Shown here piece by piece: positions 9,392 through 19,451 of a stretch of 64,000 nt of DNA. Numbering within the stretch: position 1 is the first letter of the stretch; every line of letters begins with the position of its first letter. The position numbers and the translations under genes are program-made. The stretch covers positions 62,001-126,000 of the forward strand of contig NZ_JFCQ01000029.1 of assembly GCF_000738265.1 (NCBI RefSeq). Direction: 5' to 3'. Source of the stretch: Corynebacterium jeikeium (lineage in GTDB: Bacteria; Actinomycetota; Actinomycetes; Mycobacteriales; Mycobacteriaceae). The notes under the pieces are model-generated. The model made no database searches and had not been told where the DNA came from. It saw only the letters and a program-made list of their open reading frames with translations.

Positions 9392-9435
9392 GTTATGAAA
9401 TCGCGATCTTCGTAACGGAATCGTGCTTACATAAC
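9392..9435. promoter_or_regulatory. Inverted repeat between fxsA and a small secreted-protein gene
   Basis: GTTATG at 9392-9397 and CATAAC at 9430-9435 form 6-bp arms around a TCGCGA core segment and a GTAACGGAATC stretch. The site lies midway in the 150-bp divergent spacer and could bind a regulator acting on both promoters. No family consensus was recognised. Confidence 0.3.
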
Positions 9436-9503
9436 GATAACGAAGGTGTGGGAAGAATCGTTCCTGCGCAACTCGAAAAACGATACTTTTAGGGAGAACC
9501 TCG

Positions 9504-9761
9504 ATGCGTCTACGTCGCTCTATCATCGCCGCTGTACTGGCCCCCACCATGGCTCTGGCCACCGTCACTCCGGCGGTTGCGGAAACGACTACTCAGGGTT
9601 CCAGCACTACCACCGAGGGCTCCAGCACCAAGGAATCCGATGAGTGGTGGGAAAACCTGAACCCCTTCGCCAAGGTAGCTATCGGTATCGCCGCTGCCAC
9701 CGGCATCTCCGTCGCCTTCGGCGTGCTGCGGACGATCTTCTACAACATCTTCCACGTCTAG
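9504..9761 (+). CDS. Small secreted/membrane-tethered protein (85 aa)
   Basis: An 85-residue protein with a classic signal peptide (MRLRRSIIAAVLAPTMALA to PAVA-ETT, cleavage near 26), a Ser/Thr-rich linker (about 27-45) with repeated GSSTT/GSST, and a C-terminal hydrophobic helix (about residues 55-75, VAIGIAAATGISVAFGVL). AGGGAG at 9491-9496 is well placed for the ATG. The mature form would be about 59 residues with one membrane segment. Similar small proteins occur in corynebacteria, but I know no function. Its stop codon overlaps that of the convergent SDR gene in a CTAG. Confidence 0.75.
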   Translation: MRLRRSIIAAVLAPTMALATVTPAVAETTTQGSSTTTEGSSTKESDEWWENLNPFAKVAIGIAAATGISVAFGVLRTIFYNIFHV

Positions 9762-10486
9762 CGTGGCGCACGCCGCCACAGCCAGCGCGGAACCACCTGC
9801 ATGGCGGCGGCAAGTAGCTTAAGGGAGCGCGGGATCCACACGGATTCCGCGCTGTCGTCGTTTATGGCGCGGACCGTGGCCTCGGCGACCACGTCCGGCG
9901 TGGTGGACAACGGCGCCGGATCCATGCCGCGGGTCATGCGGCCAATGACAAACCCCGGGCGCACGATCACCAGGCGCACGCCGGTGCCCTGCAAAGCGTC
10001 CTGCATGCCCTGGCAGAAGCCATCCAGGCCGGCCTTCGCGGAACCATACACATAGTTCGGGCGGCGCACGCGGGCACCGGCGATGGAGGAATAGGCCACC
10101 AGCACTCCCCTGCCGCGGGACTTCATCACCTGGGACAGCTCCGTCAGCAGGACCGCCTGGGCGGTGAAGTCCGTGTGCAGGATGCGGTAGACCTCGGCAG
10201 AATCGCGCTCCGCGAGTTCCTGGTCGCCCAGCACGCCGAACATCGCCAGTGCGACGTCCAGCGGGCCGGTGGCCTCGATCTCCGCGATGAGGTCGGCGTG
10301 GGAATCCACGTCGGTGGCGTCAAAAAAGAAGGAATCGACCTGCGTGGCGCCGAGGCGGGTCAGCTCCTCGGCGAGGTCCGTCGTGCGTCGGCCCGCGAGC
10401 ACCAGATGATTGCCAGGGGCGAGGCGACGGGCGATCTCGCCGCCGATCTCGCTGGTCGCGCCGAAGATTGCGATTTTCTTAGCCAT
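9758..10486 (-). CDS. SDR oxidoreductase, DprE2-like
   Basis: A 242-residue classical-fold short-chain dehydrogenase. Cofactor motif IAIFGATSEIG is at the N-terminus; the catalytic Ser is in AYSSIAG and YxxxK is YGSAK. The sequence most resembles DprE2, the NADH-dependent reductase that completes epimerisation of decaprenyl-phosphoryl-ribose to arabinose for arabinogalactan. C. glutamicum has a second DprE2 paralogue away from dprE1, and this gene, next to helY and far from any dprE1, may be that one; this is inference. It overlaps helY by 8 nt and is the last gene of the Pup-Tat-HelY run. Confidence 0.8.
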   Translation of the reverse strand: MAKKIAIFGATSEIGGEIARRLAPGNHLVLAGRRTTDLAEELTRLGATQVDSFFFDATDVDSHADLIAEIEATGPLDVALAMFGVLGDQELAERDSAEVYRILHTDFTAQAVLLTELSQVMKSRGRGVLVAYSSIAGARVRRPNYVYGSAKAGLDGFCQGMQDALQGTGVRLVIVRPGFVIGRMTRGMDPAPLSTTPDVVAEATVRAINDDSAESVWIPRSLKLLAAAMQVVPRWLWRRAPR

Positions 10487-13151
10487 CGAGGGCTACAACT
10501 CCTCGTCTCATAGCGGCGACCGCCTTGCGGGAGGCCGCCTTCACTTCATTGGAATAACCGGTCAGCTTGATCTGATCCAGCAGGTCGATCACGCGGCGGC
10601 ACCAGCGCACGAAATCGCCGGGGGTCAGGGTGGCGCCGCTCGCCTCGGCCGCGCGCAGGCAGTATTCCAGCGGGGCACCGGCGGTCCACTGGTGCACTGC
10701 GGTGGCGAAGCCCAGCTCCGGTTCGCGCGTGACGGTGAGGTTGTGGCGCTGCTCGTCGGTGGAAAGCTCCTGGTAGATGCGCCAGGTCTGGCTGATGGCG
10801 GTGGCCAGGGGCTCGGTCGGCACGCCATCGTCCTTGGCACCGGAATCGCGACGGTTCTCGAAGACACAGGTGCTGGCCACGGCCGCGAGCTCCGCCGGAT
10901 CCAGGTCGTCCCAGATTCCGCGGCGCAGGCACTGGGCGACCAGCAGGTCGGATTCGTGGTGGATTCTGGACAGGCGCTCGCCCTCTAGGGTGATGTGGGC
11001 GGTGTTGTCGCCGAGCTCCACATAGTCCAGCTCCGCCAGCAGCGCGAGGATACGGTTGAACTGGGCGGACAGGGAATCGGACTCCTGTGGATGCTCCTTT
11101 TGTTCGAACTCCAGGCGGCGGCCGGCCTTCAGGTACTGTTCGGCGGCGCGGCACAGTTCCTCGCGGCCCTCCCAGGCGTGCACCGGGTGGGCGTGGACCC
11201 GTTCGCGCAGCTCGAGCGCGTGCAGGGAACGGCGGCGCGCCCGGGTCTTGAGCTTCTTTGGCTTATCCAACTGCAGGCGCCGCAGGTTGGCGGCCACTCC
11301 CCTGGCCTGGCGTTTCGGGTTGCGCGCCACGCCCTTGTGCAGGCGCATGTGGCCGATGTGCACCGGGGTGTTGCCGAACATGTCGGGGTTCACCCGCTCC
11401 ACCCAGCCGTCATCGGTGATGATTGTCGGGCGGCCGCGGTGGTCGGAGCGGACGATGACAGCCGTCGTGGGATTCTTGCCGGTTGGCAGGGCGATCACGT
11501 CGCCGGCCTGCAGAGACTGCAGCAGTGAGGTGGTCTCCGTCGCCGCCTCGTCGACGACCATGCGTTTGGCACGGCGCTCTTCCTGCGAGAGCTCGCGGCG
11601 CAGCTGGCCGTACTCGGTGACCAGCTGGAAGTCCTCGTTCAGGCTGTTTGACGGGCGGCGCACGCTGCGGATCGCGGCCTTGAGCTGCTTTTCCTGCTGG
11701 GCAAGTTCGCGGCGGCGCTTCTCTATCTGCTCGGCGCTCTCCACCACCGCGCCATTGGTCTGATACTGGGCAAAGGAGCGCAGCAGCAGGCGGTGTGCCT
11801 CATCCAGCCCCATCGTGCCGATGAGGTTCACGGCCATGTTGTACCCCGGACGGAAGGTGGAATCTAGAGGGTAGGTTCTTGTCGACGCCAGGTCGGCGAC
11901 CCCATAAGGATCCAGCCCTTGGCTCCACAGCACCACCGCATTGCCCTTCGTGTCGATGCCGCGGCGGCCCGCGCGACCGGTGAGCTGCGTGTATTGGCCG
12001 GGAGTGAGGTCTGCGTGCGTCTCGCCGTTGAACTTCACCAGCTTCTCCAGCACCACCGAGCGGGCGGGCATGTTGATGCCCAGCGCCAGGGTCTCCGTGG
12101 CGAAGCAGACCTTCAGAAGGCCGCGGGCGAAAAGGTCCTCTACGATGTGACGGAAGGCCGGTAGCATGCCGGCGTGGTGGGCGGCGAAGCCGCGGGAGAC
12201 TGCGCGGCGCCACTGGCGGAAGCCGAGGACGTTCAGGTCCTCCTCCGTCAGGTCGGCCACTCCTGCGTCGATGGTGCGCAGGATCTCTTCCTTCTCCGCT
12301 GGGGATGAGTAGTCCACGCGATCGACCAGGAGGGCGCGAACGGCGGCGTCACAACCAACCCGCGAAAAGATAAAGTAAATCGCAGGCAACATGCCGGCGG
12401 TGGCCATGTGCTGGATCACGTCCACGCGCTTCGGGCCGCGCCGCTTGCCGGTTTCCTCGGCCTTAGCGGCGGCTGCGACGACCTTGCGGTTGATAGCGCC
12501 GAGATGCTGCTCCGAGCCTTCGAAGAGGGGCAGAATCTGGCGGCCGACCATCATAAACTGCGTCAGCGGCACGGGGCGCTTCTCGGTGACGATGATCTCG
12601 GTATCGCCGCGGACGGCGGAAAGCCAGCCGCCGAATTCCTCGACGTTGGAGACGGTGGCGGACAGGGACACGAGGATCACGCGCGGGTCGAGGTTGAGGA
12701 TGGCCTCCTCCCAGACCGGGCCGCGGGAGCGATCGGCCAGGAAGTGCACCTCATCCATGACGACGTGCGTGAGAGTCTCCAGCCGCTCGGAATCGGCGTA
12801 AATCATGTTGCGCAGGACCTCGGTGGTCATCACAACGATGGGTGCGTCGCCGTTGATGGTGACGTCGCCGGTGAGCAGGCCCACGTTGGCCTCGCCGTAG
12901 CGCTCCACCAGGTCGTTGAACTTCTGGTTGCTCAAGGCCTTGATCGGCGTGGTGTAAAAGCAGGTGCCGTCGCCGTGGAAGGCGGCGAAGACGGCGAACT
13001 CGCCGACGATCGTTTTGCCCGCGCCCGTAGGGGCGGCCACCAGGACCCCCTGCCCCCTGTCGATGGCTTCGGCCGCCTGGACCTGGAAATCGTCCAGCGG
13101 GAAGTCGTACTGGGCGCAGAAGCGCTCTACCTGGGGGCTAAAGGATGTCAT
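10479..13151 (-). CDS. helY: Ski2/Mtr4-like DEAD/DEAH-box RNA helicase HelY
   Basis: An 890-residue superfamily 2 helicase. Walker A is APTGAGKT near residue 40, the DExH box is MDEVHFLAD near 133, motif III is SATVSN, and motif VI is QLTGRAGRRG. The C-terminal half has the DSHCT domain of Ski2/Mtr4 relatives. Bacterial HelY proteins are actinobacterial and cyanobacterial RNA helicases of poorly known role. Position directly after tatC matches the mycobacterial order Rv2094c-Rv2092c. It overlaps tatC by 14 nt and the SDR gene by 8 nt. Confidence 0.92.
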   Translation of the reverse strand: MTSFSPQVERFCAQYDFPLDDFQVQAAEAIDRGQGVLVAAPTGAGKTIVGEFAVFAAFHGDGTCFYTTPIKALSNQKFNDLVERYGEANVGLLTGDVTINGDAPIVVMTTEVLRNMIYADSERLETLTHVVMDEVHFLADRSRGPVWEEAILNLDPRVILVSLSATVSNVEEFGGWLSAVRGDTEIIVTEKRPVPLTQFMMVGRQILPLFEGSEQHLGAINRKVVAAAAKAEETGKRRGPKRVDVIQHMATAGMLPAIYFIFSRVGCDAAVRALLVDRVDYSSPAEKEEILRTIDAGVADLTEEDLNVLGFRQWRRAVSRGFAAHHAGMLPAFRHIVEDLFARGLLKVCFATETLALGINMPARSVVLEKLVKFNGETHADLTPGQYTQLTGRAGRRGIDTKGNAVVLWSQGLDPYGVADLASTRTYPLDSTFRPGYNMAVNLIGTMGLDEAHRLLLRSFAQYQTNGAVVESAEQIEKRRRELAQQEKQLKAAIRSVRRPSNSLNEDFQLVTEYGQLRRELSQEERRAKRMVVDEAATETTSLLQSLQAGDVIALPTGKNPTTAVIVRSDHRGRPTIITDDGWVERVNPDMFGNTPVHIGHMRLHKGVARNPKRQARGVAANLRRLQLDKPKKLKTRARRRSLHALELRERVHAHPVHAWEGREELCRAAEQYLKAGRRLEFEQKEHPQESDSLSAQFNRILALLAELDYVELGDNTAHITLEGERLSRIHHESDLLVAQCLRRGIWDDLDPAELAAVASTCVFENRRDSGAKDDGVPTEPLATAISQTWRIYQELSTDEQRHNLTVTREPELGFATAVHQWTAGAPLEYCLRAAEASGATLTPGDFVRWCRRVIDLLDQIKLTGYSNEVKAASRKAVAAMRRGVVALDG

Positions 13152-14115
13152 CGAAATCGCTGTGAGTGAAGTCTTGAGCCTTGGGGTCTTGACGTTTCGG
13201 CGTGGCTATCGGGCGAGCCGCGCTAGTGGACTGCGGGGCGGGCGTGGCGGTGGCAGGCTGGATGGGCTGCGGTGCGGCGATGTCGGAACTGTCATCGTCG
13301 TCGAGTTCCAGCCAGTCCTCCTGGTTGTTCTTGCGGCGCTTGTCGTTGAGGCGAGCGATCTGCGTGGCGATCTCCATCATCGCGCACAGGGAGGTCGCCA
13401 GGATGACCATAGAGATCGGATCCTGACCCGGCGTGACGAACGCAGCGAAGAGGAACAGGAAGGCCCAGATAAAGCGGCGCTTTTCCTTCAGCTGCTGGTA
13501 ACTCACCACGTGCGCCAGATTCAGCAGCACGGTGATCAGCGGCACCTCGAAGCTCACGCCGAAAATCAGCAGCAGCGCCATGGCGAAGCTGAAGTACTTC
13601 TCGCCGTTCAGCGCGGCGATCTGCGCCTCGTCACCGATCGTCAGCAGGAACTCCAGGCCGAAGGCCAGCACGAAGTAAGCCAGCACCGCACCAACGGCGA
13701 ACAGCACGCCGGCGGAAATGCCCACGCCGAGGGTCCAGCGCTTCTCATTCTTGTGCAGACCCGGGGTGATATAAGCCCAGATCTGACCCAGCCAGATGGG
13801 TGAGGAAAACACCATGCCGGCCAGCGCACCGACCTTCAGGCGCAGCATAAACATCTCGAACGGGCTGGTCGCCAGCAGGCGACACTCCCCCGCCTCAGAG
13901 CCGAAACGCGCCTCGGGCGGCAGGTTGCAATACGGTCCGCGCAGTACCTCGCCCAGCGAAGCGATCGGGCCGACCTCGACGTTGTACCAGATGTAGCCGA
14001 TGATCGTGCCGATGAAAATGGCAACCAGGGAAATGAATACGCGCTTGCGCAGCTCATTGATGTGCTCGACGATGGTCATCGAACCATCGGCGGGCTTCTT
14101 TAGCTTCTTAGCCAC
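13138..14115 (-). CDS. tatC: Twin-arginine translocase subunit TatC
   Basis: A 325-residue TatC. The start MTIVEHINELRKRVFISL contains the conserved N-terminal amphipathic signature for signal-peptide binding, followed by six membrane helices to about residue 250 and a long cytoplasmic tail rich in Asp, Pro and Gln (about 255-325), longer than in E. coli TatC (258). With TatA it exports folded Tat substrates. tatA lies immediately upstream with no gap. The extended tail is seen in other actinobacteria. Confidence 0.95.
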   Translation of the reverse strand: MAKKLKKPADGSMTIVEHINELRKRVFISLVAIFIGTIIGYIWYNVEVGPIASLGEVLRGPYCNLPPEARFGSEAGECRLLATSPFEMFMLRLKVGALAGMVFSSPIWLGQIWAYITPGLHKNEKRWTLGVGISAGVLFAVGAVLAYFVLAFGLEFLLTIGDEAQIAALNGEKYFSFAMALLLIFGVSFEVPLITVLLNLAHVVSYQQLKEKRRFIWAFLFLFAAFVTPGQDPISMVILATSLCAMMEIATQIARLNDKRRKNNQEDWLELDDDDSSDIAAPQPIQPATATPAPQSTSAARPIATPKRQDPKAQDFTHSDFDDIL

Positions 14116-14376
14116 TTACTCGTTCGGCTGCTGCTCGGTCTTCGGCTGAGCCTGCGGCTGGGCCAGGTTCTGTGCCTGCTGCTGCTCGGCGGTCGGAGCC
14201 TTCTTCTCGGCCAGCTCTTTCTTGTCGCCGTCGGTCTTCATCTCGTCCATCTCGGATTTGAAGATGCGCATGGAACGGCCCAGGGAACGTGCCGCGTTGG
14301 GCAGGCGGGTCGCTCCGAACAGCAGGAAGATGACCAGAGCGATGATAATTAGTTCAGGAACGCCAAGGTTCGGCAT
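14116..14376 (-). CDS. tatA: Sec-independent translocase protein TatA
   Basis: An 86-residue TatA/E-type protein: an N-terminal membrane helix ([20 protein letters not shown]), the FG hinge, an amphipathic helix ([17 protein letters not shown]) and a Gln/Pro-rich cytosolic tail. It oligomerises with TatC to form the export pore. The gene is adjacent to tatC and 38 nt downstream of pafC, so it may be read from the pafC side or from its own promoter. No TatB gene lies here. Confidence 0.95.
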   Translation of the reverse strand: MPNLGVPELIIIALVIFLLFGATRLPNAARSLGRSMRIFKSEMDEMKTDGDKKELAEKKAPTAEQQQAQNLAQPQAQPKTEQQPNE

Positions 14377-14414
14377 TGTTTTCCACGAGCTTTCTGTTGT
14401 TGGAATCGGTCTTT

Positions 14415-15383
14415 CTATCCTAGCCCGCGAGCCTCGTATGCTTCGAGGCCGCGCCGCGCTAGGGCTTTTAAGTTCTCGGACAATGGTAGCGGTTCAAGCA
14501 CGCGAATTCCGTGCGAAAACCCGAGTAAAAACCTAAGAAGCCACGGGCCGGTTTCGGGCACGTCGACGACCAGGCGTGACTCGTCCTCCACCACCCACAT
14601 AGGGAAGTACTCCAGCATCCACCGCAGCGACTCGTCGAGCTCTATGCGAGCCCATCGGTCGCTACCTGCAAACCCGAAGGGATCCTGCGGGTCGATCTCG
14701 GGTACGTCGAGCGGGCTGGCTGTGCCTTCTTCGCCCAGGTCAAGCCCGTCGATGCGGGACAGCGCAAAGGTTTTTCTAGTGACGCCACCTTCCCGCGCCC
14801 ACAGGTAATACTCCCCGTCGACCAGGCCCACGTGGTCGGGGTCTACGGTGCGGGGGCTGAACGTGTCGCTGGAGACGGATTGGTAGTTGAAGCTGACTTG
14901 GCGGCGGGTGCGGATCGCCTCAGCCAGGCTGTGGCGCAGATCCAGGAAGGACGCTTCCGAGGGGGCCAACTCGGGGGTAAAAGTTTCGGTATGGGCGCGT
15001 CGCGCGCGCAGGAGGGTCTGAATCTTCTCGCTGGCCGTGTCGATCGTCTGCTGTGTCTCCGCTGGCGCCGTGGAGCGCAACGCCTCCAGGTTCAGCAACA
15101 GTACACCGGCCTCCATCGGCGTGAGCGCCACTGGGCGATCCAACCCGGCGGAGAACTCCACGGTGGCGCGCATGCGGTCGACCGTGACCTCCACCAGGGA
15201 TCCCGGGAAATAGCCGGGAAGGCCGCACATGCTGACCTGACCGAGCTCGCGGGTGATCTGCGCGGTCGACAGGTTAAGGGCGCGCCCAGCCTCCATCAGG
15301 CTGCTGTCCGGGTGATTGCGGAACCAGGCGACCACCGACAGTGTGCGCTGGAACTGCTCGGCGTTGGAACGAAGGGGCGTCAT
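14415..15383 (-). CDS. pafC: WYL-domain transcriptional regulator PafC
   Basis: A 322-residue regulator with an N-terminal winged-helix region (about residues 10-60), a central WYL domain (FNYQSVSSD to YYLWARE) and a WCX C-terminal extension. With PafB it forms the PafBC complex which, in mycobacteria, activates the LexA/RecA-independent DNA-damage response; the names derive from the operon with pafA and not from a role in pupylation. Its ATG overlaps the pafB stop (ATGA), implying coupled translation and equal stoichiometry. Confidence 0.92.
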   Translation of the reverse strand: MTPLRSNAEQFQRTLSVVAWFRNHPDSSLMEAGRALNLSTAQITRELGQVSMCGLPGYFPGSLVEVTVDRMRATVEFSAGLDRPVALTPMEAGVLLLNLEALRSTAPAETQQTIDTASEKIQTLLRARRAHTETFTPELAPSEASFLDLRHSLAEAIRTRRQVSFNYQSVSSDTFSPRTVDPDHVGLVDGEYYLWAREGGVTRKTFALSRIDGLDLGEEGTASPLDVPEIDPQDPFGFAGSDRWARIELDESLRWMLEYFPMWVVEDESRLVVDVPETGPWLLRFLLGFSHGIRVLEPLPLSENLKALARRGLEAYEARGLG

Positions 15384-16315
15384 TTAACAGCCTCCTTGAG
15401 AACGGCAACAACATCGGCGACGAGATCCGGGGGCGAGGTAACGATGACGTGGGGTGCATAGGCGGCCGCAGTGCGGACAAACCACGTGCGCTCCACGGGG
15501 CCGATCTGGCCGTTGTCATCGGTGAGGCGGCGCAGCTCCCAGGCGCCGTCATCCGGGAACTCCACGGTCGCCGTGACCATCTGGCGGCTGCGCGCCAACC
15601 CCTGGGCGATGAGCTGCTGCGGGGTGCCTTCCGGGCGGGGGTGCTGGGAAAACTCCGGGAGGGCTACGACGGAATCGATGCGCGCCAGGCGGAAGGTGCG
15701 CTGGGCCGCGCGGTCGGGGTCGAAGCCCGTGACATAGGTCAGGCCGTCCTGGGCGCCGAACGCCCACGGCTCCAGGCGGCGCTCCTGGGGTATATCGACC
15801 AGCGAGGGATAGTAGTTGAAGCTCAAGACCAGGCCGTTATCGAGGGCACGGAAGATAGCGTCGAAGGAATCGCCATCCAGGTCGGTGTGATCCGGGATGG
15901 CGGGAATGGCAACCTCGCCGGTGGAGATGCGGTGCTGCATCCCGGCGGCGGCCAGCTTGGCATACGCGGACTGGGCGGCGTGATGCATGCCGCTGGACTG
16001 GGCCCAGTGGCTGGCGGCTGCGATGACGGCGGCCTCGGCATCGGTGAACTCGATGTCGGGAAGGAAAGTCTGGGCGGGGTCGAGGCTCAGTTCGTCCGTG
16101 CCGCCGATATGCACGCCCAACGCGGCGAGGTCCCGGCGGTCGCGGCTGAGCTGGCGGCGGGCGGAATCGTCGTTGTCGTGCTGATAGCCATCAACATTGG
16201 CCAGCACCCATTCGACGGAGCGCGAACCGTCGGAGTTGAGAAGTGCGATCACCAAGTTAAACAGCCGGGTGGCGCCGGGCATCCAGTGGGTTTCGACGGG
16301 GCGATTGCGGTTCAT
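15380..16315 (-). CDS. pafB: WYL-domain transcriptional regulator PafB
   Basis: A 311-residue paralogue and partner of PafC. The N-terminus [22 protein letters not shown] is followed by a winged helix (SARRQLSRDRRDLAALG), a WYL domain (LSFNYYPSLVD, WAFGAQDGLTYVTGFD) and a WCX tail. I rejected the 462-residue upstream-extended frame because it runs through pafA antisense to codon sense; ATG 16315 overlaps the pafA stop by ATGA. It acts with PafC as a DNA-damage-responsive activator, by homology to the mycobacterial pair. Confidence 0.92.
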   Translation of the reverse strand: MNRNRPVETHWMPGATRLFNLVIALLNSDGSRSVEWVLANVDGYQHDNDDSARRQLSRDRRDLAALGVHIGGTDELSLDPAQTFLPDIEFTDAEAAVIAAASHWAQSSGMHHAAQSAYAKLAAAGMQHRISTGEVAIPAIPDHTDLDGDSFDAIFRALDNGLVLSFNYYPSLVDIPQERRLEPWAFGAQDGLTYVTGFDPDRAAQRTFRLARIDSVVALPEFSQHPRPEGTPQQLIAQGLARSRQMVTATVEFPDDGAWELRRLTDDNGQIGPVERTWFVRTAAAYAPHVIVTSPPDLVADVVAVLKEAVK

Positions 16316-17721
16316 CGGGCTTCCAGGGAGGAGATAATGCGGTCGACATCCTCGTTGGAGTTGGCGAAAGGATCGGCCAGCAGAGCCTCTGCCCCATTCT
16401 CGCCGTTGACCTTCACCCGCATCCAATCCACCGTGTAGGAGAGCTCGGGATGCGCACGCACCGCGGAGATGAAGCGGCCGCGCACCGCCGCGCGGGTGGT
16501 CGGCGGGGCCTGACGGACGGCCTCCTCGATCACCTCCGGCGCCAGCAGAGTCTTGGCCAGCCCGCGCCGGGCCAGCACGTTGAACAGACCACGTTCCGGG
16601 TGGATGTCGTGATACATCAGGTCGATCTGTGCCAAACGCGGATCGATGGGATCCAGGCCGCGGGCGGCGGCCATGCGATCCAGGAGGGACTTCTTGATCA
16701 CCCAGTCGATCTCCGTGGAGACCGGAGCGAAGTCGCCCGTGTCGAAGCAGTCCAACACGCGGCCCCACAGATCCACCACGGGGGCTAACTCCGCGTTGGA
16801 GGTGCCTTGCTCCGTGTCTTCACGCGAGGCGAGGTAGGCGCGGGCGGCGTCGTAAAAAGCGCGCTGCACCTCCAACGGCGTGGCAGTCGACCCGCTGCGC
16901 AGAGCGATGTCCACCTGGCCGGTGAAGTCGCGGGAGATTTCGCGGATAGAGCGAATCTCGTTGGCCATCTCGAAGTCGGGCAGGGAAACGCCGGCCTCGA
17001 TCATCTCCAGCACCAGTAGAGTGGAGCCGACCTTCAGGGCTGTGGTGACCTCCGACATGTTCGAATCGCCCACGATGACGTGCAGGCGGCGGTACAGGGA
17101 GGAATCGGCGTGTGGCTCGTCGCGGGTGTTGATGATGGGGCGCGAACGGGTCGTGGCGCTGGAGACGCCCTCCCAGACGTGGTCGGCGCGCTGGCTCATG
17201 GTGTAGCCGGGGCCGAAGTTCTCGTTCGGCGCGCCGGGGTACGGGATGGCGAGCTTGCCCGCGCCGCAGATCAGCTGGCGGGTGACCAAGAAAGGCAGTA
17301 ACTGCTTGCTGAGGCCCTTCAAAGGAATATCGCGGCTGACCAGGTAGTTTTCGTGGCAACCATAGGAATTGCCGAGGGAGTCCGTGTTGTTCTTGAGCAG
17401 ATAGACCTTGCCGCCGACGGCCTTCTCGGCGCGGTCGGCCAGGTCGTGGAACATCAGGTCGCCGGAGCGATCATAGGCGATCAGCTGGTGTAGGCTATCG
17501 CATTCCGCGGTGGCGAACTCCGGGTGGGCGCCGACGTCCAAGTAGAGGCGCGAGGCGTTCTCGGTGTAGATGTTCGAACTGCGGTGCTCCTCCACGACGG
17601 GGGCGAAGAGCTTGCGGGCGATCTCGTCGGGTCCCAGGCGACGGGAGGAATCCTGCATGTTGGCGATGCCATACTCCGTCTCCAGCCCCATGATGCGGCG
17701 GCGGATAGCTGGGGAGGTCAC
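16312..17721 (-). CDS. pafA: Pup-protein ligase PafA
   Basis: A 469-residue glutamine-synthetase-like ligase that joins the C-terminal glutamate of Pup to substrate lysines using ATP. It has the [13 protein letters not shown] opening, the catalytic Asp in [35 protein letters not shown], and [20 protein letters not shown]. The length is normal (450-480). It overlaps pup upstream and pafB downstream by ATGA, so the four genes pup-pafA-pafB-pafC are tightly coupled. Confidence 0.96.
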   Translation of the reverse strand: MTSPAIRRRIMGLETEYGIANMQDSSRRLGPDEIARKLFAPVVEEHRSSNIYTENASRLYLDVGAHPEFATAECDSLHQLIAYDRSGDLMFHDLADRAEKAVGGKVYLLKNNTDSLGNSYGCHENYLVSRDIPLKGLSKQLLPFLVTRQLICGAGKLAIPYPGAPNENFGPGYTMSQRADHVWEGVSSATTRSRPIINTRDEPHADSSLYRRLHVIVGDSNMSEVTTALKVGSTLLVLEMIEAGVSLPDFEMANEIRSIREISRDFTGQVDIALRSGSTATPLEVQRAFYDAARAYLASREDTEQGTSNAELAPVVDLWGRVLDCFDTGDFAPVSTEIDWVIKKSLLDRMAAARGLDPIDPRLAQIDLMYHDIHPERGLFNVLARRGLAKTLLAPEVIEEAVRQAPPTTRAAVRGRFISAVRAHPELSYTVDWMRVKVNGENGAEALLADPFANSNEDVDRIISSLEAR

Positions 17722-17912
17722 TGCCCGCCCTTTTGCACGTAGGAGCGGACGAACTCCTCGGCGTTGTTTTCTAACAGCCCGTCAATCTCGTCCAGCAGAT
17801 CGTCGGTGCCGGTGACGTTCAGCTGCTGGGTGCCGGCGCCGGTCGTCTTATCCAGCGGTTGGTCGTCGTCGCGCCGACCGCCGCCGGCGCTGATCTGTCC
17901 GCCCTGAGTCAT
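17718..17912 (-). CDS. pup: Prokaryotic ubiquitin-like protein Pup
   Basis: A 64-residue Pup. It has the disordered, Gln/Gly/Asp-rich N-terminal half, the [17 protein letters not shown] helix that binds the ARC coiled coil, and the C-terminal VQKGGQ. The terminal Gln must be deamidated to Glu by Dop before PafA can use it. The gene lies 3 nt after dop and overlaps pafA by ATGA. In mycobacteria prcBA would follow pup; here it does not. Confidence 0.97.
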   Translation of the reverse strand: MTQGGQISAGGGRRDDDQPLDKTTGAGTQQLNVTGTDDLLDEIDGLLENNAEEFVRSYVQKGGQ

Positions 17913-17915
17913 TGG

Positions 17916-19439
17916 TTAATCTTCCTTTCTGCCAATCCCGGAGACCTTGTCCGGGTGGATGTCCTTCAAGCCTGCCACGAGCTCGGCAACGGTGGGCCGA
18001 GACCCCGATTCCAATAGCGCGCGCAGCTCCAGTTGGTTGAACGCGCGGGGGTCGTCCATGGTGATCCGCACGGCACCGTCGGGGGTATCGACGATGACGT
18101 TATCCCAGTTCGCCGAGAGGATGTCGGCGGAGTAGTTCGCCACCAAGTGCCCGCGCAGCCAGGCGCGCGTGGCCCGTGGTGGGGCGTCCACCGCTGCCGC
18201 TACCTCCGCCGGGTCGACCAAGGTGCGCATCCGGCCCTTGTTCACCAGAGCGTGGTACAGCCCGCCACGCGGGTCGATGTCCGAGTACTGCAGATCCACC
18301 AACGCCAGGCGCGGGTCGGTCCATTCCAGCCCGCGGGCGCGGTAGGCGTTGATCAGCTGCAACTTGGCCGTCCAGTCCAGCCGATCGGCGGTGGACAGCG
18401 GGTCGGCTTCTAGGTCGTCCAAGATCTCGCCCCAGAGCTCGTAGACCTCCAGGTCGTCGCCGCGCAGATCGAGGATCTCCCAGACCCTCTTGCGGATCTC
18501 CCGCTGCGTCTCGATCGCCGTGCGCGCGACCTGACCGTAGAAGCGCAGGCGGTAGGTGCAGTCCAGGTCGCGGGAGACGCGCTGGACGTCCGCTACCGGT
18601 TCCAGCAGGCGCAGGTCGCCGAAGTAGGCGCCCGCGGCGACAGCCGCCAGCACCAGCGCGGTGGTGCCGAACTTCAGGTAGTTGGAGAACTCGCTGAGGT
18701 TTGCATCGCCGATGATGACGTGCAGGCGGCGCCACCTATCGGCCTCCGCGTGGGGTTCGTCGCGGGTGTTGATGATGCCGCGGTTCAGGGTGGTCTCCAG
18801 CGAGATATCGGTCTCGATGTAGTCGGCGCGCTGGGTAATCTGGAATCCTGGTTGCTCGCCTGCTGGACCCAACCCGATGCGGCCAGCGCCGCAGAAAACC
18901 TGGCGGGTGACGAAGTGCGGAATTAGGGCGGCCTGCACGTCCTCAACGTTCAAGTCCCGGGGGTACAGGTAGTTCTCGTGCGCGCCGTAGCTGGCGCCCT
19001 TGCCGTCGACGTTGTTCTTGTAGATCTTCAGCTCCGGCTCGGCGGCCTCGGCTGCGCGGTGCATGATGATGTCCCCCGCCCGATCCCACACCACCGCATC
19101 GCGGGCGGTCGTGGTCTCCGGGGCGGAGTACTCCGGGTGCGCGTGGTCGACGTAGAAACGCGCCCCGTTGGCCGTGATGACGTTCGCCGCGCCGAGGGCG
19201 TTCGGATCCAGTACCGGTGCGCTCCCCCGGCGATAGCGGCGCAGGTCGAAGCCGCGAATGTCGCGCAGAGGAGACTCGTTCTCATAGTCCCACCGGGTGC
19301 GACGGTTCACCCCCTGGCCAGAGTGCTCCGCATAAGCCACGACGGCCTGGGTGGAGGTGAGGATCGGGCTGGCAGCCGGGTCGTTCACCGCGACGATGCC
19401 GTATTCCGTCTCCGAGCCAATGATGTGCGGGCCAAACAA
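17916..19439 (-). CDS. dop: Pup deamidase/depupylase Dop
   Basis: A 507-residue paralogue of PafA. It converts the terminal Gln of Pup to Glu and removes Pup from substrates. Seen: IIGSETEYGIV near the start, catalytic Asp in FYVDHAHPEYSAPE, KNNVDGKGASYGAHENY, and [10 protein letters not shown]. The stretch between ETEYGIV and FYVDHAHPE is longer than in PafA, as expected for the Dop loop. The gene follows arc with a 12-nt gap. Confidence 0.96.
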   Translation of the reverse strand: MFGPHIIGSETEYGIVAVNDPAASPILTSTQAVVAYAEHSGQGVNRRTRWDYENESPLRDIRGFDLRRYRRGSAPVLDPNALGAANVITANGARFYVDHAHPEYSAPETTTARDAVVWDRAGDIIMHRAAEAAEPELKIYKNNVDGKGASYGAHENYLYPRDLNVEDVQAALIPHFVTRQVFCGAGRIGLGPAGEQPGFQITQRADYIETDISLETTLNRGIINTRDEPHAEADRWRRLHVIIGDANLSEFSNYLKFGTTALVLAAVAAGAYFGDLRLLEPVADVQRVSRDLDCTYRLRFYGQVARTAIETQREIRKRVWEILDLRGDDLEVYELWGEILDDLEADPLSTADRLDWTAKLQLINAYRARGLEWTDPRLALVDLQYSDIDPRGGLYHALVNKGRMRTLVDPAEVAAAVDAPPRATRAWLRGHLVANYSADILSANWDNVIVDTPDGAVRITMDDPRAFNQLELRALLESGSRPTVAELVAGLKDIHPDKVSGIGRKED

Positions 19440-19451
19440 GATTCTTCCCTC

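Noticed and set aside
15380..16768. Extended 462-residue start for PafB
   Set aside because: The extra 151 residues are antisense to pafA and match no domain. ATG 16315 with the ATGA overlap is the family start.
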